Counted from the stretch's first letter, positions 33,774 through 46,688 are shown. The stretch: DNA of 64,000 nt from Telopea speciosissima (GCF_018873765.1 NC_057918.1:10486862-10550861); one strand, 5' to 3'. The notes: generated by a model not told the origin, from the letters alone. Made by a program: numbers and translations.

Positions 33774-34777
33774 CATCAGATGCCCTATCTTTCCAAGGTT
33801 CTCTTTTTTTCTTCCTATTTGTTACAATTATGACATATTATTCTCTTCTCTGATTCCTACATACATTAAAGCTCAGAGGAGGAGCATAGTACACTACACA
33901 TATTAATCTAACCTACTTATCTACTCTAGCAACTCAAGTGCTTGGTCGAGTTTAATTCACTATCCGCATGCCCATCTTCTCCTGCAACTTGCACACTAGT
34001 AGTAGTACTACCCATGTAATGGTATCCATGTGCACATATCAGAAAGTAGATTAAATTTAAGACACCCAAAGCTGCTATAAGGAAGTAAAAGTAATCAATC
34101 CTCCCAACATTGATATCGTTGTCCAACAAATCATGACCGTGTTTTTTGGTTTTGTGGTACACAATCACCACAAGTAAGCTGCTTAGGTAATTTGCCCCTA
34201 CAATGGCGCATCAGACAAGCAAATTGACATTGTTTTTCATGTGTTCAGGGAATTGCTTGTAATAAAATTCAATCTGTCCGATTATATTGAAGGCTTCGTA
34301 GAAGCCCATAAGGAGAGCCAAAAGACCAACATTGGCTGGGCGTGGTTGATAACCAAAGCCCTCCTCTTCTCCTCAACAATGCCAATAACCACCATGGACA
34401 AGACATGATCGAAAACAACATCCCAATTCTGATCATTTGGAGAAGGGTGATGCCACGTTCATGTGACAACTCTCCGATCATAGATTGAGACCCATATATT
34501 CAATGTGAACATTGATATGATGATGCCCAAGGAACCTACATGGATCTGGAATTCGGGTCCAAGTGGCCTTCCATTTTCAAGGTTTGACTGAGCGTGAAGA
34601 TCCCCTATTGGGCGATGAAAAAGGAAACAGATGATATTAGAAGCCCATATTGGCACAATTCCAATCAAGCATTTAACATATTCGATCTATTGGATGCTGC
34701 AGAGCTTCCATGGGCTATATCTCCATCTACCACTATTGCAACTTTGTTCAAGCATTTGGAGAAGTGAGTATTTATCA
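33774..34777 (-). pseudogene. NPF2.13-like last-exon pseudogene plus 3' flank, inverted arm 2
   Basis: A minus-strand copy of the same last exon, including part of the preceding intron (to about 34777) and the 3' flank (33774-33925), which matches the flank of the functional gene (ATTCTCTTCTCT, ACATACATTAAAGCT). The final 81 codons are open, from [13 protein letters not shown] to LNSTKHLS, and closely match the functional gene. Upstream the frame is broken in several places, with lost segments such as the region around PQLILMGF. It reads in the same direction as the two intact NPF genes. Confidence 0.9.
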
Positions 34778-36774
34778 TCCAGCTTTTTTTCGTCCAGATA
34801 CTTTCACTGATTCTAACAAGTTGCATCGGCTTCTGTCACTATATTAAACAAGAAAACCCAAAATCCTAATGGTCAGAGCTCTTTGGTTTCCTCTAGGAGA
34901 GACTGTGTATCCAATATGGTCCTCAAGCATCTCCTTCAATCCAATCTCACTTCACAGATTTCAGTCCTTGAATACCCGGAAATCCCTCCTGCAGATTCCT
35001 CCTTTCTTTTCATTTTTGTTCCATTGTCAGTAGTTCATTACTTTGTAGATTGTACTCTGTTTCATAACCTAGTTGGCGTTTCGTTTCTGGTGGCCATTAA
35101 TCTCTGACCTGTTTCCGTTGGATAACTCTAATGTCTTGGTAAATTCTACACCGAATTTTTCCGTAAGATCTTCTCTCATCGCACTCAACAAACTTAGAAT
35201 GGGAGTCTATTCACTCTAGACATAATCTGATCTCTCCTACCTTGACACAGTCCCAAGCATCTGCGACAGGAACTGAGCTTTGGATTGCTGAAAATTATTT
35301 CTCCTTCAGGTGTGAGTTTGGTTCGATTCACCTTTTTTCTCAATCTTATCTATCCTTGGTTCCATTTCCGTTTGAAGCCTGATGTGCTTCGTTGTGTTGA
35401 TTCTTGTTCAGTGCTTTGATCTCCTCTTACGTTCCTTCTCTCGCTTCTTCTTCTTCATCCATACCTCCATTCTCAATCAGAGGAAATAATTTTAGAGCTT
35501 CATTCTCTCTCTCTCTCTCTTACACGGTAGAGAGGTCTTATTGAAGCAATCTGTGCAGAGAACAGCAACGAACTTTTCTAATGGTTTCAGTATTGCTTCT
35601 TTATGATCAGGTGTTTGCTGATGTAGAAGGAGGAAAAAACAGTAAGAAAATAGATAAAAATGAATTTGGGGGAATTGTGAAAGGTACTCTTGAGAAATAT
35701 GCAATCAGCTTGAAGCTAACTCTGTTTTTCATGATCTTGACAGTTGAAGGAGGTTGGTACAAATATTCCCAGGACCTATGTATCAGGAAACCACAACCAT
35801 TATATTATCATATACTAATCTTTAGAAACAACCTTTAGAATCATATGAATGCTTGCAAAGAGTTTTCTTGTGTATTCCAAAATTTAATAGTTCTTTATTA
35901 TGGTCTCCAGGGAATATTTTACTTTGTTGTAAATGAATCCAACAAATAATATTGACATTGTAGAACATTTTTCTTTTGGCTTGTATCAACTGTATTGTGA
36001 TAGAGTATCCTATAAAATTTCAAAATTTTATGTATCATGTAGTTGTTTCAACCTAGTTCTTTTGTATATGGGATCTGGATGCCCTTGATCAGGCTACCAG
36101 CTTTCTTCTATATCTTCTTAGAAGAAGTTTTTTGCAGAAGTTATTTGCTTTCCTCTTTCTTCTGAATAGTAGTTGTTAGAAGAAGGAAATAGAACAGCAC
36201 CATTTCTTGGCAACTACTCTGTTTGGCTTAGTTTCTAAATGAATCTGTATGGGGTGTGGCTAATGATGATGACATTTGCAAGATTCTTTGATCCATGATA
36301 ATGCTCTCCACCCTTTTCTTCTGAGGAAAAGGGTGAGACATTTTTGTCTTGTATGTTAGAATGAAACTATGGAAAGGAATTGATTGAGAAGTGTAAAATG
36401 GAACAGATAAGAAGGGAAGGGAAGGGAAGGGAAGGAAAGGGAGGCAGGGACTGGGCAGTGAGTGGGAACGGGTGAGACAAATACAAAGTAACCAATTCTT
36501 ATCTCGAATGGGGACTGGCGGTGCATTCACATCACATGGAACGAGCTGCAGAGGCTTCATGCCTAACACGTCCAGCCTTTTGTATCTTGTAACAACACCA
36601 TAGAAAGAGGAATCTTGGACGCTTTGTTGAGAAACCTAGAAGTAATTGAAAGGCGGGAACGGTTCGGATCGTCCTATTGATTGGGGCGGCCATTCAAAAA
36701 ATAATCAAACAAGAGGAAGGGAGATACAGGTTACCTTTAACTTCACAAGTGCAAGGCTTTTACAGGTTTTTTTG
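34778..36774. other. Intergenic, no supported gene
   Basis: Short open frames only. The frame at 35581-35838 contains KIDKNEFGGIVKGTLEKY, faintly like an EF-hand, but has no partner exons. The GGGAA-type repeat (GGGAAGGGAAGGGAAGG) at about 36412-36434 and a CT repeat near 35504 are simple repeats. Confidence 0.4.
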
Positions 36775-36870
36775 AGTCTATGGTGGAAATTAGGCTAGGG
36801 TGCCCTATTTCTCCACTATTGTTCTCCGTTGCTATGGAAGGCCTATCCAAGTGCATGGAAGTTTTGTCGT
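36775..36870 (+). mobile_element. Short L1-type LINE reverse-transcriptase fragment
   Basis: The plus strand reads LGCPISPLLFSVAMEGLSKC, the block with the conserved G-x-P-x-S-P-x-L-F of L1-like plant LINE RTs. Similarity fades after about 36870. A short relic. Confidence 0.5.
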
Positions 36871-37950
36871 AGGGGAGGGATTGATCTTTCTAATGCATAT
36901 TCTGTTGTACCGGCATGGGTTCATTGATTTGTTTTTGATTGGAGCATCAAGCAGCGCAACCCGGTTCTTCTTGACTGAGCTCATAGCTTGCTTGTACATG
37001 GAGGGAGTTTGCTTTACCCAATTCTCTTTTTGATAACAAGGTAGAAATCCTCGACTGGACATTCATTAGTTTCGAATGAAGAATGAAGAATGAAGAGTGC
37101 CGAGTGTCCTGTCCAACAAGCAATGGCACTACTACAACAAAATGGGTGCGCTAGCCGATCGTAGACCAACAAAAAAACAGAATTAGCGCGATGAGCAAAA
37201 ACCGTTGCGCAGATGTTGGAGGGATTCTCAGCTCTCGATTGGATCTCGTCTTTCTTTGAATGTTGCCTCATTCTAGGCGGGGCTATTCTCCACACGGCGT
37301 TAGGATGAGGTAATCTCACGAACCATGTTCTCGGTGGTTTTCTTAACAAGTGTAGAAGTAGAATAGGGGTTGGGGCCTGGGGGACGGGTGGAAAGAATCT
37401 TTGTTGTTGAGGAGTGCTCTCCTTAATGTCATTTCTATTATGGAATTATACTAATATCTTTCATGGGGCTGAAGTTTTGTGACATGTGGCAATCCAAATC
37501 ATTGCCTAAATTACATGGCATAAATAGGTCAGAGTAGAAAATTGTCCTAGTTAGACTAGTGGGTCCAAGAGATCTTCTGTTAAATTTTTTTTTTGGATGA
37601 ATGATAAATATATTCAACAAAACACATGGATTAGAAGAAGGAAAATGAACTATGTATCACCTATGGTATGATTTTCCCCGCCGTTATCTTTCTAGGTTTT
37701 TCTTTTTTGACTTCACAACCCCGTATGGAATCCACTGCCCCCTCTAAATTCCATGTGCATGGGTGGTGCTCAAGTCCAAAGGACCGTCCTTGTACGAGCG
37801 AGGACTTGAACCACACTCCCGCAAACACACACAACTATGCATTATTAGTCACTTGTCCTCCCCCCCAAACATCATTTTCTTTCTACTAAGGAAAGAATAA
37901 AGACAAACAATATGAGATGGGATCTCCCAATTATAGAACACCAAGAATGG
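36871..37950. other. Intergenic, nothing coding recognised
   Basis: Open frames are short and on both strands. CACTACTACAACAAAA at about 37131 looks like a CACTA transposon end, but I found no partner. Confidence 0.4.
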
Positions 37951-38135
37951 ATTATAGATGAACTACTACTAAGTATTATTCTTCCATCAATTAATCAGAT
38001 TACAGATGAACTACTAAGTATTAATTACTTAATAGTATGGCTTTTTTTTTTCTTCTTTCTCATTTATGGATTACAGATGAACTACAAAGTATTATTATCC
38101 TTCCATTAACTAATCAGATTACAGATGAACTACTG
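37951..38135. repeat. Degenerate tandem repeat, about 48 bp unit
   Basis: ATTACAGATGAACTAC occurs at about 38000, 38071 and 38118, with a variant at 37951. Two copies continue into AAGTATTATT-TTCCAT and TAATCAG. A 13-C run follows at about 38161. Confidence 0.75.
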
Positions 38136-38456
38136 CTATGACTTATGGTGTGACCTTTTCTCCCCCCCCCCCCCCTTCTCATTCTCTTTGACTTCACAAC
38201 CCTTAATTAAGCACACACAAAGATGCATTGTTAGTCAATAATCTCTGCTCTAAACATTGTTTCTTCCTATTAATTAAGGAAATGAAGACAAAACAATGAG
38301 GTCTTCCAATTATTCAACTTTACAGATGCACCCCCACACTCCTTTTTCTAGAGGCTAGTTTTGTCCCATCTTGTTTTTCTTACCACTCTTCCTACTTTTA
38401 TGGGGGTTGTCTATATCAAATCATAAACACCAATCCATCACATCTTGCTCTATACA

Positions 38457-41400
38457 TCACACAACATGCTTTTCTGTAGATCCTTTAGTAGTTCCATTCA
38501 TCATCTCAAGGTCAAGGGTGGTAGTTTCATTTACAAAACTACCCTTGTATCTGTACCATGTAGAGCAAAGCAGAAAGTAGCCAAAATTCAAGGTACCCAT
38601 AACTGCAATCATGAAATAGAAGTAATCCAATCTACCCTTATTGAGATCTTCAGGTAACCAATTCCCAGTTGCAGCATTTGCTGTGGTGTGATGAACCACT
38701 GATATCAAGAAAGTAGAGAGATAACTAGATATTGCTAAGCCACAGAAGAAGAAAGACCCCGCTATGCTTCTCATATTCTCTGGGAACTGTTTATAGTAGA
38801 ACTCAATTTGGCCAATTGAGTTAAATGCCTCAGCCAACCCTGCTAGTAAGAGTTGAGGTACCAACCAAAACGCCGACATCGACGAAACGGCACCGCCTCG
38901 TGCCGTTGTCGCACCTGGTAATGGACTGGTTAGGGCTAAATGTCTCCTCTTCTCTTCTACTAAACCAGAGACAAGCATTGAGAGTACAGAGAGTACAATT
39001 CCTACACCCATCCTTTGGAGCTGTGTAATACCACCTTCTTTCCCTGTGATACGGCGTAGGGAAGGGACTAATATACGGTCGTAGATTGGAATCCAGATGG
39101 TGAGAGCGAGAAACATGAAAACAACGAAAGATCCTGCGGGGACTTGAAAGTGATTGATGCTCTTGTCTGATTGAACGGCTTGGAAGACTCCGTAGGTTTG
39201 TTGTTGGACCATGGGCATGTAGTAGATAATGCTAGAAGCCCATACTGGAATTACTCTCATCACGCATTTTATCTCCTCCACTTGCTGCAAACTGCATAGC
39301 CTCCATGGGTCTGCAGCTGAGCCGTTTGGATTGACTCGGTCTTCCGGAGTCTTGATCGCGGCCTTGTCAAGGAACCTGGTCCATCACATTACATTTATCT
39401 TTCATTAATTTTGGTTCATCGAGATTCTCTAGATATATAATTAAGCTCTGATACTTAATTATTTGACAATAAAAAAATCTTGGTCGGAGGATCTTTATCC
39501 CCTGCAGTTCTCCAGTGTCCCTAACAAAGGGGTGGCGCAATGACCACCCTACCCCTACTTGAACATTCTACCTGGATGGGATCCACCCCCCCTTCTTAGA
39601 GGCACTGGGGAATTGGGCCTGGCAAGGAACTAGACGAGATAATTTTCTGAATCTTGGACTATTGGATTCTTCTGATTCAGGGCTTTTCGACCTGTAATGT
39701 TTAAGTTGGTGTGGGTCGTGATGCTTAGCCACATAATCTTACTCAGTTTAGTCATAGTTGGAAAATTAGGTTTAGACTTGGGAGTCAGGCGAGTCACTCG
39801 ATTCGAGTAAGAAAAACATGAAATCTAGTAATGAGTCATGAAGAAGGTCCAGTTGTGCCTCTCTGATTGCCTCATGAAGGAGTATTGTATTGGGATATAC
39901 ATTGTGGCTGGCTCTCCTCCAGCTGTGGCAGGAGCTGGAGGATCTAGCATTCCAGTTCAGTAAAAACAGGGGGGAGGGTTGGTCATTTCATAGGGGGCTA
40001 TGAAATGATCCAAACACCCCTATTTTTGCTGGGCTGTATCCTCTGACTCCCGACACGACTGAAGGAAAACCGAATACAAAGTGGATTAGAAAGATGTGAT
40101 GAAAAACAGGGTTGCTTTCAATCATAGCCTCACCCCATCTCACTTTGAGAAGAAAAAGAAGGAAGATATTAAAAAAAGAAAAGAAAAGAAAAATCATGAT
40201 TCTTCCTTCTTCTTCTTCTTCTGCGAGTGCGATGGTGACTCAAGTAATAAAAAAATATGTATTTTAAAAAATAATTAAATTCGTCGGATTCAAAACCTGG
40301 TTTTTCAACTATGGTCTCTCTATGTTTTTTAATAGGGTGAGTCGAATAAAAAAAACCCGATTTTACAACTATGTTGTTAATAATAATTTAAGAAAAAACA
40401 ACTAAATTAATTACCTCAAAACAGTGATTTTTAAAAATAAAATTTAGATATTATCATGTGATTATGAAGGAGGTAAGGTTAATTAATTGTTTTTTTACCT
40501 GAACTGATCGGTGTGAGGAAGTCTGGAATTGATGGAATTAGGAAGAATATGGTTGAAGAGTGAGACTTGAGGGTTTTGTGGTGACTTGAAGCTTCTCTTC
40601 TTGCTTGCAGCAACAAAAACTTGAATCGCCCCCATCACAGGGCTCCCTTGAGGTCTAACTTTCACATAAATTCTTGAACCCAAGAAGTAAAGTCCGCAGG
40701 ATAAGAACATAAGACAAGTTGGTATAGCAAAACCCACTGGCCAGTTCTTGGATTGCACATACACTATAGCCGTCAACGATACCATCATCGCAAAAGTGAA
40801 GGTGAAGTAGTACCAATTAAAGAAACTATTAATTCCTTTCTTCCCTGACTCCGTTTCCGGATTAAACTGGTCCGCCCCGAAAGCGAGGTTACAAGGCCGG
40901 ATACCACCCGCTCCGACAACTAAAAACCCGAACCCAACTAGCAAGAACATCAACTGCCAAGGCGTTGGTCCGACGCAGGCTCCGGCCCCGCAGTGTGGAG
41001 GGTGCAGTTGGGAGATTGCCGCCGTCAGCATTATAAGAAACATTCCCTTCACCATCAATATATCAAGATGTTAATAATTTATGAATAATAAATTGACTCG
41101 GGGTTGCAAGAACTCGGACGACCATGCCGAGCGAGTCAGCTGAGTTTGCATGTGAGTGTACGTGTGGGTATATTATATATTACCGTAAGGGAAGAGATGC
41201 AAGCGAAACCCAAGGTCTTATAACGTCCAAAATAAGCATCAGAGAGGAAAGCACCGACGAGAGGAGCTAAATTGGTGCTGCCATTGAAGATATTGACAAG
41301 AGTTGCAGCTGAGACTTTCTCTAAATTGAATACTGTGGTTAGATAGACTGTTAGGTTTGAAGAAGTTCCGATGGTTCCGAGTTTCTCGAATGTCTCGTTT

Positions 41401-41581
41401 CCTGCAAATAATTTCATGGAAGAAAATTAATGAATTGGAAGTAAGAAGGGAGGAGTACGTGGGAAGTAAAAGTATAGAGTTTAGATTAGTTACCTATAAT
41501 GAAGGGCATGGCTTTAACTCCTCTGTAGTTGTGCTTGGGTGGCTCAGTATCGTCTACAACAACTTTCTCTTTGTTCTCCAT
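38457..41581 (-). CDS. NRT1/PTR family (NPF2) transporter, NPF2.10/2.11 (GTR)-like
   Basis: Four exons: 41581-41494, 41401-41184, 41046-40499 and 39375-38457. All junctions are GT/AG and in phase, giving 590 aa. It is a 12-TM MFS proton-coupled transporter. The TM1 proton-coupling motif ExxE[R/K] is ETFEK (32-36); the NPF signature [15 protein letters not shown] follows TM4. Further hallmarks are [23 protein letters not shown] at the central loop, [13 protein letters not shown], and [20 protein letters not shown] near TM10-11. The C-terminus ends STEKHVV. Overall similarity is closest to Arabidopsis NPF2.10/2.11, glucosinolate and nitrate transporters. Outside glucosinolate plants the substrate of such members is not predictable; nitrate or another specialised metabolite is inference. 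The N-terminus is short (about 28 residues before TM1). Intron 3 holds a family A MITE. Confidence 0.9.
39490..39650. mobile_element. MITE family A, copy 3 (in intron 3)
   Basis: Starts CTTTATCCCCTGCAGTTCTC and ends GAACTAGACGAGATAATTTT, with ATGACCACCCTACCCCT in the core. A diverged copy within the third intron of the NPF2.11-like gene. Confidence 0.65.
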
Positions 41582-41904
41582 GACTTGTGTTCTTCTTCTT
41601 CTTCTTCTTCTCCCTCTACTACTTGGATCTTATCCTTTGCTGCTGCTGCTGCTGCTGCTCTCTGAGTCACATAAAAACAGTAATGCAGAAGAAAGAAGTG
41701 ACATGAGTCTAATAATATAGTAGTAGAGATGAGTGAGACAGCTAAGAAACCCAAGTAATCTTCTTCTTTTCTTCGTTCGGTCGTCCTTCCCCATTGATAG
41801 TGACGTGATGCTTATTTGAGAGATTAATTTACATTGCTACGCTTTGGATGCCAAGAAAAGAAAAGAAAGGAAAAAAATTCTAAAAAATTTTAATTACATA
41901 AATC
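41582..41904 (-). promoter_or_regulatory. Upstream flank of the NPF2.11-like gene
   Basis: Contains a GAA/CTT tract and a GCA/TGC tract (about 41592-41660) just upstream of the ATG. No unambiguous TATA box. A hAT-like element begins 324 bp upstream. Confidence 0.35.
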
Positions 41905-42246
41905 TAAGGGTGTCAATTGGGTGGTTCGCTTTAGGGAAACTGAGTCCGTACCATTAAGGATTTTTCGATTTCGATTCGGTTTGTGTTATTGGGTTGGGTT
42001 TGTGTTGGTAAAGGTTTGAAAACCGGGTATGGAATGGTTTTCTGTAGGAATTAGGTAGGATTCTTAGGGTTTGGGGGTTGGGTTCTGGGTTTAGTTCGGT
42101 TCAGTCCTATTGGTCGGGCTCATCGGTGAACCATCAGTTTAGTCCGAACCAAAAAGTACTCATAACAACAAACTAAGTCCGACTGATAAAGGTTCGGTTT
42201 GAATTAAACTGGTTTGATCGGTTCAGTTTGGAATTTAACACCCTTA
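41905..42246. mobile_element. Non-autonomous hAT-type element, 342 bp
   Basis: Ends TAAGGGTGTCAA and TTAACACCCTTA are inverted repeats. A perfect 8-bp duplication, CATAAATC, flanks it at 41897-41904 and 42247-42254, the target size of hAT elements. The interior is rich in GGTTCGGTTT-type repeats and has no coding capacity. Confidence 0.85.
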
Positions 42247-42658
42247 CATAAATCAATGATTGTGTTATCATTATTTTTATCCTATTATGTTTTTTATTTT
42301 ATTTTTCCTGAACACAAGCAGAGAATAGATTAATCAGAGAAGAGATCGACCAAATAATTGTCTTTCGGCCAAATTTGTTTTGGACTGGAGAAAGGACATA
42401 CGAGTATTCAGCGCTTCTTATCCAGGTGGCCGACCTAAGTGTTGCAACAGCAAATCAATGGAGGTGTCATCAGCCAGTCTCAAGTTTCTTTGCTGACGGG
42501 TCGATACGGTGGGAATCTGGAATGGTGGATGGATGGCGTTGGACGATGTGACACTGTGGGAGAGGGGAATCCGGATTTTCTGCACGTACGAGTAGAGGAT
42601 TTACTCTGACCACACGCTCCGTTCTTGACAAATGTCCGATCTGCTAAGTGACGTTTGG
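42247..42658. other. Intergenic, nothing recognised
   Basis: No coding similarity or repeat boundary found. Confidence 0.4.
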
Positions 42659-42864
42659 AAATTTTTTTACTACTACTCATGTTGCCTGAATGTTCTTGCT
42701 ACCCGGGTTTGTAGTCAAAGAAGTGGAATAATTCACTTCCCCTTTAGGTTCACAAATACCCTCTTAGGTTTTAATATTTTTCAAAAGACCTTTTTAGATT
42801 CTGTTTCTCTAGCAATGAACTGGGTAGTAGGAACATTCCTGCATTCCAAATAGCAACAAAATTT
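42659..42864. mobile_element. MITE family C, copy 1
   Basis: Contains GTAGTCAAAGAAGTGGAATA, ATTCACTTCCC, CAAATACCCTCTTAGGTTTT and GTAGGAACATTCCTGCA, and ends TAGCAACAAAATTT. Same order and ends as copies at 52189, 52772 and 55959. Confidence 0.7.
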
Positions 42865-44573
42865 CAACTCAATCCAATACCTTTCGACCAATAGATACAC
42901 TTAACCAAGTTAGTGCTGTTCCAGATAAACCTTCACGAGTTTGGTTCCAAAGTCCATATGGAAATGCTAAAAGAAATATATGAAAATGCTGATCTCACAA
43001 TGATAGTAAGTTGTGACCCGCACACCTTATAATTTGTCAAATAAAATATTATTATTTATTTTATGGCAGAGAATTTTTCATGTCGTAAGAAGGGGGGAGG
43101 ATAATCTCTCACGCTACACTAATGGCAAGGTAAGAAATAATATCATCTACATAGTATTTACATTTTCAAGAAAAATAAAATAAAATAATAAATTAAACAC
43201 CGTATGATTATGGAACATTAGTAGTACTTTCACTATCTAGGAATTTTTTTTCTTCCTTTTTTATATAACAAAATGATAATCTCATAATGATTTGTGACCA
43301 TCCCGTCCTATAACTTGTCAAATAGAATGCTATTTATTTTATAGGATCGAGAGAGTTCTCCATAATCCAATGGAAAGGGGAGGGGATTCACATACACCCC
43401 ACCAATGACATATGAGAAACAATATCATTAATATAGGACCCACATTGACTTTGACTACATGGGAAACTTTTTTCCTTATTTTATATGTTTAACTGAGTTT
43501 TGAGAATCATTGAAAACTAGGTTTTTCGATTAAACTCATCCTCCTCAAAACTTGATGTTTCGGGCAAGTTAAGCATAATATAAATGGATGATATTGTTTA
43601 TTTATATTTTTTTTCACCAAATTTTTTTTCTTTTAAGTAAGATTAATAACTTAACAGACTCACTGGTAAGAAAAGCTCTATCGATAACGTGTATGATAGT
43701 ATAACCTATTTCCAATCCATGATTACAGGAGTTATGTAATCGCATGAGTTTTCACGTTAGCTAATAAGGTGCTTTTACCCAAAAAAAATAAAATAAATAC
43801 ATTTAAATTATATAATAATAAAATTTAAAAATATTGAATTTAAAAATAAATAAAGGAGAGAGAGAGAGGTGTGATTAATTGGGGTATTGACTTGATGAGT
43901 GGTAGGAGGTGCAAAGGCCAATGCTTAGGTTTGAAAGTGGAGTGAGAGCTTGCAAGGGACAAAATGTAAAGATAGAAATGACCTCGCTTTGGTCTAAAAA
44001 AATATCCATTTGTGGGTTATCCTTGTGGTCAATGTTGGTTGGTAATTTACGCGTACGGTTCAACCAAGCTATCATATAAGAACCGACTTGGCCAGTCTCT
44101 AGAAATTTGGAGCAACGAATTTTCAAACTTCAAAGTTAAGTCAAATCGGCAAGTGTTACAAAATTGGTCTTCAATTCTCATCCAATGATTCTTCAAAACG
44201 TGTTCTCACTTCTCAAGAAAGAGAAAAATAAATAAATGAATTTTAAGATCACTGGATGGACCACAAATCATAATAATATTCAATTCTAACCGTATTTTCT
44301 CAGCAAACAAAAAATAGACAAGGGTTCAACACTTGAATGGGTTCTACGTTTGGGTCATAATTAAGACTCATTTATCTCATAGAAGATTCGTGCACGTTTC
44401 TAAATTAGGTAGCAATAATACAAGAAGTCTCCCTATTATAACATTAGAACTAAAATAGAACTTATTTTAAAAAGCTAACCATTGTCTATTATTACATTAG
44501 AACTAAAATAGAATTTATTTTAAAAAGCTAACCATTGTGGAGGGGGTGTCGAAATCCTTATAAATGTTTGGGC
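42865..44573. other. Intergenic with diverged and tandem repeats
   Basis: Two diverged copies of about 170 bp lie at about 42990-43160 and 43268-43440 (shared CTCA-AATGAT, GTGACC, ATAA-TTGTCAAATA, TTTATTTTAT, CAATGACA-like words). A 57-bp tandem duplication lies at 44430. No coding exon. Confidence 0.5.
44430..44539. repeat. Tandem duplication, about 55 bp x 2
   Basis: ACATTAGAACTAAAATAGAA and TTTAAAAAGCTAACCATTGT occur twice in succession. Confidence 0.85.
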
Positions 44574-44761
44574 CAATTTGGATCTTTTACTGTCGAGTTG
44601 CCCGGTAGGACCCTATTGCCAAGACACAGCAAGACGGTAAATGACCGCCTTACCTTCACTCGGGCAAGGCACTTAGGTAGGGGTAAGGCGATCACTCCCC
44701 ACCTTGTTGTGTCTTGGCAGTAGAGTCTTGGCGGGTAGCTCGACAGTAGAGAATCTGAATC
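44574..44761. mobile_element. Fold-back MITE related to family B
   Basis: Inverted arms: GATCTTTTACTGTCGAGTTG through TTGCCAAGACACAGCAAG on the left, and CTTGTTGTGTCTTGGCAG through GCTCGACAGTAGAGAATC on the right. A core GGTAAGGCGATCA/TGACCGCCTTACC is also inverted. Confidence 0.75.
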
Positions 44762-46688
44762 CTCGTATCAGACTATTCACATCTGATAATGAAATATTTA
44801 CTTTAATTACTTTCGTATGAAACCCCAACACATTAATGTTAGGGATCTGGGTAGAACTTTCAAAAGTTTGCCTTTAGGGAGAGGTGCTCAGTACCCATTA
44901 ACTCACCCACAATCCTATTCATATCCGATGAAACCCCAACACATTAATGTTAGAGATTTGGATGGATAGAACTCATCCTCAAAACCTACTATTTTTTCAC
45001 CTACCGCATGAAATCCCAACAATCTACCCCTCCATACGGGAGCTACCAAGATCTTCCCAATCTCCCCTTCCACATAGGAGTATCTCGAGATCACCATCGA
45101 ATTCCCATGTCTTGGTTTTTTTCAAATTTGGTCCTGCCACAACCTTGATTCTGATACCACTTATTAGGGATTTGGATAGAACTCATCCTACAAAACTAGC
45201 CTTTAAACCCACCTACATACATCTCATTTCATATTCGATGTAAATCAATTTTTCCGCCGACCGCGTGAAACCACAACAATTACTATAAGAAGACTAGTGT
45301 GTGGTTTCAAGTGTTTCATCCAAAGTTTTCTGTCTTTTGATTGATCACATTAATATTTTTGTCGTCCTTTCATGTTTTCCTCCCCTCTGGTCCACTGATA
45401 AGAAGATTCGATGTGTTGGTGATCGGTTGTTAATGGGTGGCAATTTGGAAGAAGACAGAAATTTTCTCTCTTTTTGTCTCCTTATAATTTAGAGGCTGGT
45501 CAAGAGTCCATACCTACTTAAGGCAAGTTCAGCATTCATATTCATATGAAAGTAATGGGTGGTTTAGGATCTTTTCTTACTTCAAAAGTGATTAGCTTTA
45601 AATTGCATTAAATTCAGGAAAAGATACATTTTACGATGGATAATGAAACCTGATTAGCCAACTTGAAACTGAGTACATTTTATTAAAATTTAGAAATGGG
45701 GCCGACTTTGGCAGTTAATCAAATCCTACTTGTCTTTCGGTTAGATCTCCTGTTCCTCTCCTAAATTAATTAGGCATTTTTTTTGGGTAAACTCCAAAAT
45801 TAATTAGGCTTTATAGGTTGAAGGTTAAAACCGGCTAGATTTCAATCCAAAAGCTCGGACCAATTGGTATATGAAGGCATCCAAGGTCTCAAACTTAATT
45901 GGTGTCAAATTGTTCCTAACGCTCTCCTGAAGTGTATTATACAGATGGAGAGATTATACACGTGGAAAGATACACAGTGCTCTAATACCATGTTAGATTT
46001 TTCCACAAAAATTCAAATTTTTCGAAGGAAGGATGAATAGGTATATAAAAACATCTAAAGTTCTAAACTTAATCAATGTAGGATCTAATCTCAATGAGCT
46101 AATCTCACATGACTAGATAACCCTGAAAAGGTTTTCCTAGACAGCAAATATATATGCCATTAGGTAACTTAGATGGATCAAAATTTTGTGGACATTTATA
46201 CTCCAAGATTCCTTCACATGTTGTATTCCTTCGCATGTCAAGTTTCAACCCAAAATGAGTTTGTCAGGTAATAAAATAAAGCATAGAAAATTCACGACTA
46301 CACAGAAAAAATGCATGGAAAGGTATTCCTAAATATCCAACGGCTGAAATTTCCATATTGCTCTTCCACATGGCATAAATGAAGTGTGCCATTAAATTTA
46401 GTATCGATGCCCTTGATTGTCATATCAAAATGATCTTTTTGTATTAATAAACTTTAAAATTGGGACTATTGGAGTATTAGTGACGGATCCAGTCCTCTTA
46501 TCATGCAGCACGTGTAAAGTTATGCTTACGCATGGTTCATGCATCACAGTATCTTAAATTTTCTTTTATGTTTTTAATAATTTTTTGGTACGACTTTATG
46601 TATTTAATTACTTGCAAGTAACAACGGTCTCTTTACTTACCAAAAAAAAAACAACGGTCTCTTTTGGTAACTAAGCACCACTAATTGG
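44762..46688. other. Intergenic, decayed repeats
   Basis: AAACCCCAACACATTAATGT occurs at about 44821 and 44932 (direct repeat). GCTCTAATACCA at 45979-45990 is one base from the complement of a plant initiator-Met primer-binding site, so an old LTR-retrotransposon trace on the minus strand is possible. No coding domain found. Confidence 0.4.

Noticed and set aside
35581-35838. Possible EF-hand exon (KIDKNEFGGIVKGTLEKY)
   Set aside because: Too short and isolated; flanking sequence does not continue any calcium-binding protein family I know.
37131-37160. CACTA transposon end
   Set aside because: CACTACTACAACAAAA is suggestive, but no inverted partner or 3-bp target duplication was found.
43000-43445. 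Paired diverged repeats as a transposon
   Set aside because: Similarity is real but ends are not definable, so no element was called.
45979-45990. Initiator-Met primer-binding site of an LTR retrotransposon
   Set aside because: One mismatch in 12 bases, no LTR pair and no gag-pol sequence nearby, so it was mentioned only as a trace.
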